Shown here in pieces: positions 33,754-44,420 of a stretch of DNA of 64,000 bases (position 1 is its first letter; every line of letters begins with the position of its first letter). The translations under genes were made by a program, and so were the position numbers. This stretch comes from Nonomuraea africana (GTDB lineage Bacteria; Actinomycetota; Actinomycetes; Streptosporangiales; Streptosporangiaceae), in contig NZ_JADBEF010000001.1 of NCBI RefSeq assembly GCF_014873535.1, positions 2,046,001 to 2,110,000 on the forward strand. The letters run 5' to 3'. Under the pieces are notes generated by a model. It was given only the letters and a program-made list of their open reading frames with translations, was not told the origin of the DNA and searched no databases.

Positions 33754-34738
33754 GGGGCTCCTTCGCGAGAGAGTGAGGTGTCGAGGGGGAAGTGGCAGGC
33801 GACCCGATGGCCGGGCGCGCCCTCCGCAAGGGCGGGCCGCTCCAGCGCGCACCTCTCGGCCGCTCTCGGGCACCGGGTGCGGAAAGGGCAGCCGCTGGGT
33901 GGGTTCGCGGGGCTGGGCAGGTCGCCGGAGAGTACGACGCGGGGCCTGGCCCGCTCGATCCTGGGGTCGGGGATCGGCACTGCGGCCAGCAGCGCAGCGG
34001 TGTACGGGTGGGCCGGACGGGCGAACAGCTCGTCACGGTCGGCGATCTCCACGATCGTGCCGAGGTACATCACCGCGATCCTGCCGCACACCTGGCGCAC
34101 CGCGCCGAGGTCGTGGGCGATGAACACGTAGCTGAGCTCGAACTCCTCCTGCAGGTCGCGCAGCAGGTTGAGGATCTGCGCCTGGACCGAGACGTCGAGT
34201 GCGGACACCGGCTCGTCGCAGACGACCAGCTTCGGATGGAGGGCCAGTGCGCGGGCGATGCCGATCCGCTGGGCCTGACCACCGGAGAACTGGTGCGGCA
34301 GCCGTTCGGCGTGCTCCGGACGCAGCCCCACCCGGCGCAGCAACTCGGCGATCTGGCCTGGCTCGGGCTTGAGGCCCTGGTAGCGGAAGGGCGCCGACAG
34401 GATCGCCTCGATGGTCATGCGCGGGTTCAGCGAGGAGAACGGATCCTGAAAGATCATCTGTAGGTCGCGGCGGACCGGGCGCAGGGCGGCCTCGCCCATC
34501 GTGGTGATGTCGCGCCCGTCGAAGCGGATCGTGCCCCCGGTCGGCTCGGCCAGCCGGGTGATCAGTCTGGCCGTGCTCGACTTGCCGCAGCCTGACTCGC
34601 CGACCAGGCCGAGCGTCTCGCCCCGCCGTACGGTCAGGGAGACGCCGTCGACCGCGGTCAGGTGGCCGGTGACGCGGCGGGTCAGCGGATGGCGTACGGG
34701 GAAGCGCTTGACCAGGCTTTCCGCTTCCAGCAGGGGGG

Positions 34739-34742
<4 letters not shown>
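33750..34742 (-). CDS. oligopeptide ABC transporter ATP-binding protein (DppF/OppF type)
   Basis: 330 aa. Walker A GESGCGKSS near residue 48, Q-loop QMIFQDPFSSLNPR, signature FSGGQAQRIGIARAL, Walker B KLVVCDEPVSALD and the His switch FIAHDLG are all intact. The C-terminal extension (PNPSG-like CPFRTRCPRAAERC with Cys residues) is the usual oligopeptide-ATPase tail. ATGA overlap with the partner ATPase and GTGA overlap with the iminopeptidase gene. Confidence 0.95.
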
Positions 34743-35532
<790 letters not shown>

Positions 35533-35536
<4 letters not shown>

Positions 35537-36528
35537 GCGGCACCGAGCCTGATCCGCGGGTCGAGCACCGCGTAGAGAAGGTCCACGATCACGTTGGCGA
35601 AGACGATGAAGGTCGCGGCGAACAGCGTCACACCGAGGATCACCGGCTGGTCCGAGCTGTTGATCGCGTCGGCGGCCAGCTTGCCCACGCCGGGCAGGCC
35701 GAACACCGACTCGGTGATCAGCGCGCCACCGAGGAGCGCGCCGAGGTCCATGCCGAAGACGGTCACGATCGGGGTGAGCGTGGGCCGCAGCGCGTGCCGC
35801 CGTACGACGGTGCGTTCGGGCAGGCCCTTGGCCCTGGCGGTGCGGACGAAGTTCTGGTTCAGCGCGCCGATCAGCTCGGTGCGCGTCAGCCGGGCGTACA
35901 TGCCCGCGTAGAGCGCGGCCAGCGCGATCCATGGCATCAGCATCGAGGCGAACCAACCGCCCGGATCCTCCAGCAGGCCGACCGCCCTCGGATACGGCAG
36001 GACCTCGAGCACGACGACGAGGACGTACTGCAGGACGAGCGCGGTCAGGTAGATCGGCAGCGAGATCCCGCCGAGCGCCGCCCCCATCGCCGTCCTGTCC
36101 CACCACGAGCCCTTGCGCAGCGCGGCGACCACTCCGGCGCCGACGCCGACGAGCAGCCACAGCGCGGCGGCGCCGATCGCGATCGAGGCGCTCACCGGCA
36201 ACCTGCTGACCAGCAGCTCCTGCACCGGCACGTTGGTCTGGAAGCTGAAGCCGAGACAGGGGAAGGGACACTCGACCGCGGTCGGTCCCGTGCCGTAGGT
36301 GCGCCCGGCGAAGATGCCCCGCACGTAGACGGCGAACTGCTCGGGGATCGGCGCGTCGAGGCCGAGTTGGCCGCGGATCTGCTCGATCCGCTCGGGGCTG
36401 CAGGCCTTGCCGCACGCCTTCTGCGCGGGGTCGTCCGGCGCGATATAGAAGACCGCGAAGGTGAGCGCGCAGATGACCAGCAGGATCGCGGCGGCCGCGC
36501 CGAGCCGTTTGAGGAGGTAGACGATCAA
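35533..36528 (-). CDS. peptide ABC transporter permease (DppB/OppB type)
   Basis: 331 aa from a TTG start at 36528 (LIVYLLKRLGAAAAILLVI); TTG is chosen because it overlaps the upstream stop as TTGA and gives the family N-terminus. About six membrane segments. The EAA loop reads FVRTARAKGLPERTVVRRHALRPTL near residue 215. A Cys-containing extracytoplasmic loop (KACGKACSPERI and ECPFPCLG) is unusual but occurs in some actinomycete members. Confidence 0.93.
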
Positions 36529-37448
36529 CGGAAGTCTCCGAGGGCGTCGCCGACCAGGTTGAACGCAAGCACGGTGGCCAGCAGGAACAGGCCGGGGACG
36601 AGGAAGTAGACGGGATCGGCCGCGTACCAGGGCACGGCCGAGGCGATCATCTGGCCCCACGAGGGGGTCGGCGGGCGCACTCCGACACCCAGGAAGGACA
36701 GGCCCGCCTCGGTGGCGATGTAACCGGGGATCGACAGCGTCGCCACGACCAGGATCGGCCCGGTGAGGTTGGGCAGGATCTCCCTGAACAGGATCGTCCT
36801 CCTGCTCGCGCCCAGCACCCTGGCCGCCTCGACGAACTCCCTGCCTGCCAGCGCCATGGCCTGGCCGCGGACGATCCTGCCGATGTACGGCCAGCCGAAC
36901 AGGCCGAGCACGGCGACCAGCATCAGCTCCCGATCACCGTCGGGCGCGACGGACATGAGCGCGATCATGAAGATCAGGCTGGGAAAGGACATCAGCAGGT
37001 CCATCAGGCGGCCGATCACCATGTCGGCCCACCCGCCCCGGAATCCGGCGACGAGGCCGAGCACGGTGCCGAGAGCGGTGGAGAGCAGAGTGGCCAGCAG
37101 CGAGATCAGCAGCGAGACGCGGGCGCCCCAGACGACACGGGCGAGCACGTCACGGCCGGTGGTGGGTTCGACGCCGAGCGGATGCTCGGCGCTGATGCCG
37201 CCCCATGAGCCCTTCGGCAGGCCGCCGAGGGCGGGGTCGATCGCCTCCGGGTGGAACTCGTTGGGCGACTGGCCGGTGATGGCGGTGATCAGGGGCGCGC
37301 CGACGGCCATGAGCACCAGGAGCGCGATGACCGTGGCACCGGCGGTGGCGGCGCGGTCGGACAGGATGCGCCGAGCGAGCTGGCGCGCCGATGAGCCGGC
37401 GGTGGCGGGCGGGGCCGCCGGTGCCTCGGCGAGCTGGGCGAGCGTCAT
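36525..37448 (-). CDS. peptide ABC transporter permease (DppC/OppC type)
   Basis: 307 aa. An N-terminal Pro/Ala-rich cytosolic stretch is followed by about six membrane segments. EAA loop FVEAARVLGASRRTILFREILPNL near residue 200, and GLSFLGVGVRPPTPSWGQM near the C-terminus, typical of the DppC group. ATGA overlap with the binding-protein gene and TTGA overlap with DppB. Confidence 0.95.
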   Translation of the reverse strand: MTLAQLAEAPAAPPATAGSSARQLARRILSDRAATAGATVIALLVLMAVGAPLITAITGQSPNEFHPEAIDPALGGLPKGSWGGISAEHPLGVEPTTGRDVLARVVWGARVSLLISLLATLLSTALGTVLGLVAGFRGGWADMVIGRLMDLLMSFPSLIFMIALMSVAPDGDRELMLVAVLGLFGWPYIGRIVRGQAMALAGREFVEAARVLGASRRTILFREILPNLTGPILVVATLSIPGYIATEAGLSFLGVGVRPPTPSWGQMIASAVPWYAADPVYFLVPGLFLLATVLAFNLVGDALGDFR

Positions 37449-39118
37449 CGGGCGCTCTTGAGGCCGACCGTGGCGAGGTCGACCCGCCCGACGAAGGCGA
37501 CGTGCCCGTAGGCTCCGGTCACGTTCGACCCGGTCAGGAAGGCTGACTTGTCCCAGAGGAACGGCACGACCGGTGCGTCCTTCATGATCCGCGTGGCCAG
37601 CTCGCCGTAGGCGGTCGCGGCGGCAGCGGCGTCCGTCATCGCGGCGATCTCGTCGAAGCGCTTGTTGACCTCGGCCGAGTCGTAGCGCGCCCGGTTCTGG
37701 TTGCCCTGCTTGACGATGAACCGCCCGTCCAGGATGTTGGGCAGGTACGTCGAGGCTCCCGTCCAGTCCGGTGTCCAGCCGTCGATGACCAGGTCGTGCT
37801 GCTGGCTGGTGTTGCCCACCGTGCTCCAGAACGCCGACGAGCTGATCTCGTTGATCTTCACCCGGATGCCCGCGCGGCCGAGCGACGCCTGGATCGCCTC
37901 GCCCTGCGCCTTGCCGCTCGGCGTGGCAGGAGTGTCGAGCGTGAGGTCGATGCCGGAGGCGAACCCCGCCTCGGCCAGCAGCGCCTTGGCCTTGGCCACG
38001 TCGACCGGGTACGGATCCTCCTTGCGGTGGCCGGGAATCGCCGGCGGCAGGAGAGTGGTCGCGATGTCACCCGCGATGGGCCCGCCGCGCACCGTCCGCA
38101 GCGCCTCCTTGTCCAGCGCGTAGGCGATCGCCTGCCGTACTTTCACCTGGTCGAGCGGCTTCCTGCTGGTGTTGAGCGAGAGGAACCTCGTGTTGATCGA
38201 CTCTCCCGTGACCAGGCGCTCCTTGAGCGCCGGATTGGTGAGCACCTGGGCGACGGAGGCGGCGCCGATCGGCTCGAACTGCACGGCGTTGGCGTCCTCG
38301 CCCTGTCCCGCGATCATCCGCTGGTCGATCACGGCGGGATCGAGGTTGAGGTCGATGACGACGCGGTCGGGCAGTCCCTTGCGCACGGTGTCGGTGGCGC
38401 GGTTCCAGTGTTCGTTGCGGACGAGCTCGATCCGCTTCTTCGGCTCGAATTTCTCGATCTTGTAGGGCCCGGAGGAGAACGGCCGGTTGTCGTAGGCGAC
38501 CCCGGCCTCCTTGTCCTTGGGCACGGGCGAGAAGAACGGCATCGAGACGGCCGAGCCGAAGTCGGCGACCGGCCTGTTCAGCCGGAACACGATCGTCCGG
38601 TCGTCGGGCGTCTCGATCGCCTTCAGATCCTCGCCGGCGAGGGGACCCTTGTACGTGTCACCGCCCCGCAGCCACATCCGTGCGTACGGCGGGCCCTCGG
38701 GGAACTCGGGGGCGAAGGTTCGCTCGACGCCGTACTTGACGTCCTTGCTGGTGATCGGGCGGCCGTCCTCGAACTTCACCCCTTCCTTGAGGGTGAAGGT
38801 CCAGGTCCGGGCCCCGTCGGTGGGGGTGCCGAGATCCGTGGCCAGGTCGGGGACGATCTCGCCGCCCGCGGGACCGGGCGCCGCGGCGTTGGTGGTGAGC
38901 GTGCGGTAGATCAGCCTGCCGACGTCCATCGACGAGGTGACGTAGTTGCGGGCCGGATCCAGGTGCTCGAGGTCGATGCTGGCCAGGACGTGCAGCACCC
39001 CGCCCTTGGCGCTCGCCGTGCCCTGCGGAGCCGCAGTCGTTCCGCCACCCTGACCGCAGCCGCTCGCGACACCGGCGAGACCGATCACGAGGGCGACCAG
39101 GCCACGTTTCTTGGACAT
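37445..39118 (-). CDS. oligopeptide-binding lipoprotein (DppA/OppA family 5)
   Basis: 557 aa from the ATG at 39118 (MSKKRGLVALVIG). Lipobox GVASGC with Cys about 21. The family 5 signature appears early (SIDLEHLDPARNYVTSSMDVG), then WTFTLKEGVKFEDGRPITSKDVKYGVERTF (split here by description only), and later VRQAIAYALDKEALR. It binds peptides or similar oligomers outside the cell for the DppBC/DF system. First gene of the leftward operon, divergent from a LysR gene. Confidence 0.94.
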   Translation of the reverse strand: MSKKRGLVALVIGLAGVASGCGQGGGTTAAPQGTASAKGGVLHVLASIDLEHLDPARNYVTSSMDVGRLIYRTLTTNAAAPGPAGGEIVPDLATDLGTPTDGARTWTFTLKEGVKFEDGRPITSKDVKYGVERTFAPEFPEGPPYARMWLRGGDTYKGPLAGEDLKAIETPDDRTIVFRLNRPVADFGSAVSMPFFSPVPKDKEAGVAYDNRPFSSGPYKIEKFEPKKRIELVRNEHWNRATDTVRKGLPDRVVIDLNLDPAVIDQRMIAGQGEDANAVQFEPIGAASVAQVLTNPALKERLVTGESINTRFLSLNTSRKPLDQVKVRQAIAYALDKEALRTVRGGPIAGDIATTLLPPAIPGHRKEDPYPVDVAKAKALLAEAGFASGIDLTLDTPATPSGKAQGEAIQASLGRAGIRVKINEISSSAFWSTVGNTSQQHDLVIDGWTPDWTGASTYLPNILDGRFIVKQGNQNRARYDSAEVNKRFDEIAAMTDAAAAATAYGELATRIMKDAPVVPFLWDKSAFLTGSNVTGAYGHVAFVGRVDLATVGLKSAR

Positions 39119-39145
39119 GTCGCTCCACCTTCCGTTACGCACCAT

Positions 39146-39162
39146 TGCCATATGAAATGGCA
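39146..39162. promoter_or_regulatory. operator candidate TGCCAT-N5-ATGGCA
   Basis: Perfect 6-bp arms around ATGAA, 28 bp upstream of the peptide-binding-protein start and about 90 bp upstream of the LysR start. Likely part of the control region of the peptide operon. Confidence 0.6.
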
Positions 39163-39236
39163 CACATCGTTATGGGCCTCCCGAGTGGCTTGATAGTCGT
39201 CCATCCGTTCACCAGCACGAAAGCTCCTATTTCCCT

Positions 39237-39251
39237 ATAACATCGGGTTAT
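39237..39251. promoter_or_regulatory. LysR-type site ATAAC-N5-GTTAT over the lysR start
   Basis: Perfect 5-bp arms with the T-N11-A spacing of LysR boxes, ending inside the ATG of the LysR gene at 39250. Fits negative autoregulation. Together with the site at 39146 it suggests two binding sites in the divergent control region. Confidence 0.65.
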
Positions 39252-40206
39252 GGAGGTAGAGATCCGGCATCTGCGCATCATCTGCGCCATCGCCGAGTCC
39301 GGCAGCCTGACCAGGGCCGCCAAGACGCTACGCCTGTCGCAGCCGGGCCTCACCGCCCAGCTGCGCCGCATCGAGACCATGCTCGGCGGCACGCTGTTCG
39401 AGCGGGCCCCGCAGGGCGTGCGGCCCACCGCGTTCGGCGAACTCGTGCTGGCCAGGTCGCGAGCCGTCCTGCCCGCCATCGACGATCTGGTCTTCGGGCT
39501 GCGCGCGCCCGCGCAGAACAGGACGCTGCGGATCGGCACGGTGAACGCGCCACTCCTGACCGGACTCTTGACGTGGCTCGACGCCGCCCACCCCGAGGCC
39601 CTGGTGACCACCGTCACCCGCGGAGCGGCGACCCGGCTCGTCGAGCTGGTCGAGGCCGCCCAGCTCGAGCTCGCGGTCGTGGGCGACTGCCCCGGCTACG
39701 AGCTCGCGGCCGGCCCCAGCGTCGTCCTGCGGCCGGTGGCGACCGAGCCCGTCTTCGCGATGATGGCCGTCGGCCACCCGCTCGCGGCCAAGACCGAGGT
39801 CACCCTCACGGAGCTGGCCGCCGAGGACTGGATCGCGCCACCGCCCGACGACGACCGGATCAGGGAGTACTGGACGACGATCTTCCACGACGCGGGCCTG
39901 GCCATGCGGGTGCGGCACGAGGCGGAGGGGACGGTCCTGCTCGACCTCGTGCTCGCGAGGCGGGGAGTCAGCCTGTGCCAGGCGACCTTCCGCCAGGTGC
40001 CGGGTCTGGCGATCAGGCCGATCGCCGGCGACCCGCTCTGGTACCGGCACCTGCTGGCCTGGCATCGGGACGCCCCCTTCGCCGCGGCGGCCGCCGAGGT
40101 CGTCGAGCACGCCCGGCACGCCTACGACGAGGCGAGCAGGCGCAACGACGCCTACCCGGCGTGGCTGGCCGGCCACACGGCGGCCGGCGGTATGCGCCGC
40201 GAGTAG
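39250..40206 (+). CDS. LysR family regulator
   Basis: 318 aa. Starts MEVEIRHLRIICAIAESGSL, with the helix-turn-helix LTRAAKTLRLSQPGLTAQLRRIETMLGG at about residues 20-47. The effector domain includes LRIGTVNAPLLTGLLTWLDAAHPEA and LELAVVGDCPG. Divergent from the peptide-use operon, so the likely regulator of it. The family resembles actinomycete LysR proteins that respond to starvation or amino acids, but the ligand is unknown. Confidence 0.9.
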   Translation: MEVEIRHLRIICAIAESGSLTRAAKTLRLSQPGLTAQLRRIETMLGGTLFERAPQGVRPTAFGELVLARSRAVLPAIDDLVFGLRAPAQNRTLRIGTVNAPLLTGLLTWLDAAHPEALVTTVTRGAATRLVELVEAAQLELAVVGDCPGYELAAGPSVVLRPVATEPVFAMMAVGHPLAAKTEVTLTELAAEDWIAPPPDDDRIREYWTTIFHDAGLAMRVRHEAEGTVLLDLVLARRGVSLCQATFRQVPGLAIRPIAGDPLWYRHLLAWHRDAPFAAAAAEVVEHARHAYDEASRRNDAYPAWLAGHTAAGGMRRE

Positions 40207-40276
40207 GCGGTGCGGGCCCAAAGCCGCCGATCTCGTCGTCGGACCGGCCGTGGACCGCCCACCCGCGACGGCCTCC

Positions 40277-41275
40277 TCACTTCAGGATCAGCACGTCCTC
40301 CCGTCGCGGGACGAGCTCGCCGATCACGGGGAAGCCGGGGATCTCACCGGCGACGAGCAGGCCGCCCGAGGTCTGCGCGTCGGCGAGCAGGAGGCGTTCG
40401 GTCTCCGGCAGGTCGCCGAAGTCGCAGTGGGGCGCGATCCAGTCGAGGTTGCGGCGGGAGCCGCCGCTGACGTATCCGTCGCGGACGGCCTCGCGGGCGC
40501 CCTCCACGTACTGGACGGCGGCGCTGTCGACGACGGCCGAGACGCCGCTGGCCCTGGCCAGCTTGTAGAGATGGCCGAGCAGGCCGAAGCCGGTGACGTC
40601 GGTGGCGCAGCGCGCCCCCGCGGCCAGCGCCGCCCGGGAGGCGTCGCGGTTCAGCGTGGTCATCGCCGCGATCGCCTCGGGGAAGACCTCGCCGGTGGCC
40701 TTGTGCCGGGTGTTGAGCACGCCGATGCCGAGCGGCTTGGTCAGGGTGAGGGGAAGGCCCGGCTCGCCCGCGTCGACGCGCAGCAGGCGGTCGGGGTCGG
40801 CGACGCCGGTGACGGCCAGCCCGTACTTGGGATGCGGGTCGTCGATGCTGTGGCCGCCCGCCAGGTGGCAGCCGGCCGCCTGCGTCACCGCCGATCCGCC
40901 GCGCAGCACCTCGCGGGCGAGCTCGAGGGGCAGGACGTCGCGCGGCCAGCCGAGCAGGTTCAGGGCGATGACGGGCTCGCCGCCCACGGCGTAGACGTCG
41001 GAGAGGGCGTTGGTGGCGGCGATCCGCCCGAAGTCGTAGGGGTCGTCGACGACCGGGGTGAAGAAGTCCGTCGTCGCGACGATGGCCTGGGTGTCGCGCT
41101 CTCCCACCTGGAGCACCGCGGCGTCGTCGCCGTGCTCGATCCCGACCAGCAACCTGCCGGGCGCGCCCGACGGGGTGCGGGGGAGCCCGGCCACCAGATC
41201 CTCCAGCTCGCCTGGGGGGATCTTGCAGCTGCAGCCGCCTCCATTGCCGTATTGCGTGAGCCTGATGTTGTTCAT
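40277..41275 (-). CDS. selD: selenide, water dikinase SelD
   Basis: 332 aa from the ATG at 41275 (MNNIRLTQYGNGGGCSCKI). Makes selenophosphate from selenide and ATP. The active-site Cys15 in GGGCSCK aligns with E. coli Cys17, so this is the Cys form, not a selenoprotein; the Lys18 and the Gly-rich loop are kept. AIR-synthase-like core: EHGDDAAVLQVG, TTDFFTPVVDDPYDFGRIAA, LAGGHSIDDPHPKYGLAVTG, ATDVTGFGLLGH. Divergent from tRNA-Sec, 18 bp away, so the promoters must overlap the neighbouring genes. Confidence 0.96.
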   Translation of the reverse strand: MNNIRLTQYGNGGGCSCKIPPGELEDLVAGLPRTPSGAPGRLLVGIEHGDDAAVLQVGERDTQAIVATTDFFTPVVDDPYDFGRIAATNALSDVYAVGGEPVIALNLLGWPRDVLPLELAREVLRGGSAVTQAAGCHLAGGHSIDDPHPKYGLAVTGVADPDRLLRVDAGEPGLPLTLTKPLGIGVLNTRHKATGEVFPEAIAAMTTLNRDASRAALAAGARCATDVTGFGLLGHLYKLARASGVSAVVDSAAVQYVEGAREAVRDGYVSGGSRRNLDWIAPHCDFGDLPETERLLLADAQTSGGLLVAGEIPGFPVIGELVPRREDVLILK

Positions 41276-41293
41276 GGGGCTATGATCCACTTC

Positions 41294-41386
41294 GGAGGCG
41301 TTTAGGTGTCTGGTGGCCCTCCTGGTCTTCAAAACCAGTGGCGCCGAGCAGCTCGGCGCGGCGGGTTCGATTCCCGTCCGCCTCCG
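41294..41386 (+). tRNA. selC: tRNA-Sec (UCA anticodon)
   Basis: The acceptor arm pairs GGAGGCG (41294-41300) with CGCCTCC (41379-41385), with discriminator G at 41386 and no encoded CCA. The anticodon stem CTGGT/ACCAG holds the loop CTTCAAA, with anticodon TCA at 41329-41331. There is a long variable arm GCGCCGAG/CTCGGCGC and a T-arm with GTTCGATT. Long variable arm and UCA anticodon identify selenocysteine tRNA. It sits 30 bp upstream of selA, so it may be the first part of the selAB transcript. Confidence 0.95.
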
Positions 41387-41415
41387 CTGATCACCGAGTC
41401 GGGGGTTGGTCGCGA

Positions 41416-42696
41416 GTGGATCGACGCAGTTCCGTGCCGCGGACCGATGTCATGCTGGCCGACCACCGGCTGGCCGCCGCGCAGGAGTCGCTCGGCCGCG
41501 GCCTGGTCAAGGCCGCCGTCGTGGCCGCCCAGCAGCGCGTCCGTGACGGCCTGGCCCTCCCCGATGAGGCCGTGGAGGCCGCGCTCGCCCTGCTGCCCGG
41601 CACCGCCTGCGGCCTCCAGCCGGTCGTCAACGCCACCGGCGTGCTCGTGCACACCAACCTGGGCAGGGCTCCGCTCTCACCCGCCGCCGTCGCGGCGGTC
41701 ACCGCGGCCGCCGACTACACCGACGTCGAGTTCGACCTGGCCGGCGGCCGGCGGGCCCGCCGTGGCCGTACGGCTCTCGCCGCCCTGGCCGAGGCCGTCC
41801 CGCGGGCGCGGGCCGTCCACCTCGTCAACAACAACGCGGCGGCCCTCGTGCTGGCGGCGACGGCGCTCGCGCGGGGCAAGGAGATCGTGATCAGCCGCGG
41901 CGAGCTGGTGGAGATCGGGGACGGCTTCCGCCTGCCCGACCTGCTGGAGTCGACAGGGGCCCGGCTGCGCGAGGTGGGCACGACCAACAGGACCACGCTG
42001 GACGACTACGCGAAGGCGTGCGGGCCTGAGACGGGTTTCCTCCTCAAGGTGCATCCGTCCAACTTCCGGATCGAGGGGTTCACCTCCGAGGTCTCCGTCG
42101 AGCAGCTCGCCACGCTCGGGCCGCCCGTGGTCGCCGACATCGGCTCGGGGCTGCTGCGGCCCGAGCCGCTGCTGCCCGGCGAGCCGGACGCGGACACCGC
42201 GCTGCGCCAGGGGGCGGCGCTCGTGACCGCCAGCGGCGACAAGCTCCTCGGCGGCCCGCAGGCGGGGCTGCTGCTCGGCGACGCCGACATCGTGGAACGG
42301 CTGCGCCGCCATCCCCTCGCCCGCGCGCTGCGGGTGGACAAGCTCACCCTGGCCGCGATCGAGGCGACCCTGCGCGGCCCTCGCCCGCCGCTGCACCGTT
42401 CGCTGCACACGAGCGTCGCCGAGCTCAGGGAGCGCGCGGAGCGCCTCGCGCGGCGCCTCGGCACCCGCGCGGAGGCGGTGGCGACGACCGCGAGGGTCGG
42501 CGGCGGCGGCGCGCCGGGGGTGGAGCTGCCCAGTGCGGGCATCGCCGTGGACCAGGAGCTGGCCGTACGGCTGCGCGCCAACGACCCGCCCGTGGTCGGC
42601 AGAGTCACCGACGGGCGGCTGGTGCTCGACCTGCGCGCGGTCGATCCCGCTCAGGACGAGGTCATCCTCGCCGCGGTGGAGCGCGCGTGCAGGTGA
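41416..42696 (+). CDS. selA: L-seryl-tRNA(Sec) selenium transferase SelA
   Basis: 426 aa from the GTG at 41416 (VDRRSSVPRTDVMLADHRL). A pyridoxal-phosphate enzyme that converts Ser-tRNA(Sec) to Sec-tRNA(Sec) with selenophosphate. NATGVLVHTNLGRAPLS is the family hallmark, and the cofactor Lys is in SGDKLLGGPQAGLLLG. VNNNAAALVLAATAL and FRIEGFTSEVSVEQLA are also conserved. Slightly shorter than E. coli SelA (463 aa) at the N-terminus. Overlaps selB by 10 bp. Confidence 0.96.
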   Translation: MDRRSSVPRTDVMLADHRLAAAQESLGRGLVKAAVVAAQQRVRDGLALPDEAVEAALALLPGTACGLQPVVNATGVLVHTNLGRAPLSPAAVAAVTAAADYTDVEFDLAGGRRARRGRTALAALAEAVPRARAVHLVNNNAAALVLAATALARGKEIVISRGELVEIGDGFRLPDLLESTGARLREVGTTNRTTLDDYAKACGPETGFLLKVHPSNFRIEGFTSEVSVEQLATLGPPVVADIGSGLLRPEPLLPGEPDADTALRQGAALVTASGDKLLGGPQAGLLLGDADIVERLRRHPLARALRVDKLTLAAIEATLRGPRPPLHRSLHTSVAELRERAERLARRLGTRAEAVATTARVGGGGAPGVELPSAGIAVDQELAVRLRANDPPVVGRVTDGRLVLDLRAVDPAQDEVILAAVERACR

Positions 42697-44420
42697 TCGC
42701 CACGGCCGGCCACGTGGACCACGGCAAGTCGACGCTGGTCAGGGCGCTGACCGGGATGGAGCCTGACCGGTGGGCCGAGGAACGCCGCCGCGGCATGACC
42801 ATCGACCTCGGGTTCGCGTGGACCACGCTCGGGTCGGGTGAGCGGATCGCGTTCGTCGACGTTCCCGGGCACGAGCGCTTCGTCACCAACATGCTGGCCG
42901 GGGTGGGGCCGTGCCCGGCGGTGATGGTCGTCGTCGCGGCCGACGAGGGCTGGCAGGCCCAGTCGGCCGAGCACCTGGCCGCCCTCGACGCCCTCGGCGT
43001 ACGGCACGGGCTGCTGGTCGTCACCAGAGCCGACCTCGCCGACCCCGAACCCGCCCTGGTCCAGGCCCGCAACCACCTCGAGAAGACCGGCCTGGCCGGG
43101 ATCGACTCCGTCGTCGTCAGCGGGCGGACCGGGCAGGGGCTGGCCGAGCTGGAGGCCGCCCTGGCGCGTCTTGCCGCCGCGATTCCCGAGCCGGACACGG
43201 AGGGAGCGGTCCGGCTGTGGATCGACCGGGTGTTCACCATCACGGGCGCGGGGACCGTCGTCACCGGAACCCTGTCAGGTGGCAGCCTGCGCGTCGGCGA
43301 CGAGCTGGACGCCGGCGGGCACCTGGTCAGGGTCCGCGGGCTCCAGACGCTCGGCGAGAAGGCGGAGCAGGTCTCGGCGACCGCGCGCGTCGCGGTCAAC
43401 CTCCGGGGCGTCGACCGTGACGACCTGTCGCGCGGCACGGCACTGCTGACGCCGGGCGCCTGGATGCCGGCCCAGGTCATCGACGTACGGCTGGATCCGG
43501 ACGGCAACCAGCGGCGGGAAGCGGTCCTCCACGTCGGCTCGGCCGCCGTTCCCGTGAGGCTGCGTGCTCTCGGCGCCGGCACCGCCAGGCTCACCCTCGC
43601 CCGTCCCCTGCCGCTCAGGACTGGTGATCGGGGCCTGCTGCGCGACCCTGGCCGCCGCGAGATCGTCACCGGACTGCGTGTGCTGGACATCCGTCCCGCT
43701 CCGCTGCGCCGACGGGGCGCCGCGGCCGCCAGGGCCGCCGCACTCGACGAGGTGGACCTGCCCGACTCCGCGGCCCTGCTGCGCTGGCACGGCCTGCTGA
43801 CGGGAGCCGAGCTCGCCGCGATGGGCTGCCCACCCGGCGGCGCCCCTGTGGTCGGTGACTGGTACGCCGATCCCGCGCACTGGTCGTCCCTGGGCGGCCG
43901 TCTCGCCGACCAGGTCTCGCGGCGGCCTCCGCTCGATCCCGGGATCACCGTGGACGCCGCCGCCCAGCTGCTCGGCCTGCCCGACCGCAGGCTCGCCGAG
44001 GCGCTCGTCGCGCCACCCCTGGTGCTCGAAGCCGGACGGATCCTTCCCGCGGGACGGTCGCTGCCTCCCCCGATCGCCGAGGCGGTCGCCGAGCTGGCCG
44101 CCGAGCTGGCCGAACGCCCCTTCCACGCGCCCACAGCCGAGCGCCTGGCCGAGCTCGGCCTGACGGGCAAGGCGCTGGCGGCCGCGTTGCGGGCGGGCGC
44201 CCTGACGTCGATCGGGAAGAACGTCGTCCTGCTGCCCGACGCGCTGGACAGGGCGGCCGAGATGCTGGCTCGACTGCCATCGCCCTTCACCGTCAGCGAC
44301 GCGCGGGTCGCCCTGGACACCAGCCGCCGCGTCGCCGTACCCCTCTTGGAGTCCCTCGATGCCCGAGGAATCACCCGGCGTACCGACAACGAGCTCCGGA
44401 CCTGCCGTCCCCATGACTGA
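42687..44420 (+). CDS. selB: selenocysteine-specific elongation factor SelB
   Basis: 577 aa from a GTG start. The EF-Tu-like GTPase domain has G1 AGHVDHGKST, G2 RRGMTIDLGFAW, G3 DVPGHERF and the TRADLAD G4 motif. Domain II contains DRVFTITGAGTVVTGTLSGG. The C-terminal winged-helix repeats that bind the SECIS hairpin follow (EAVAELAAELAERPFHAPT, then the last VSDARVALDTSRRVAVPLLESLD). Delivers Sec-tRNA to UGA codons. Overlaps selA by 10 bp and the rhodanese start by 8 bp. Confidence 0.96.
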   Translation: MQVIATAGHVDHGKSTLVRALTGMEPDRWAEERRRGMTIDLGFAWTTLGSGERIAFVDVPGHERFVTNMLAGVGPCPAVMVVVAADEGWQAQSAEHLAALDALGVRHGLLVVTRADLADPEPALVQARNHLEKTGLAGIDSVVVSGRTGQGLAELEAALARLAAAIPEPDTEGAVRLWIDRVFTITGAGTVVTGTLSGGSLRVGDELDAGGHLVRVRGLQTLGEKAEQVSATARVAVNLRGVDRDDLSRGTALLTPGAWMPAQVIDVRLDPDGNQRREAVLHVGSAAVPVRLRALGAGTARLTLARPLPLRTGDRGLLRDPGRREIVTGLRVLDIRPAPLRRRGAAAARAAALDEVDLPDSAALLRWHGLLTGAELAAMGCPPGGAPVVGDWYADPAHWSSLGGRLADQVSRRPPLDPGITVDAAAQLLGLPDRRLAEALVAPPLVLEAGRILPAGRSLPPPIAEAVAELAAELAERPFHAPTAERLAELGLTGKALAAALRAGALTSIGKNVVLLPDALDRAAEMLARLPSPFTVSDARVALDTSRRVAVPLLESLDARGITRRTDNELRTCRPHD

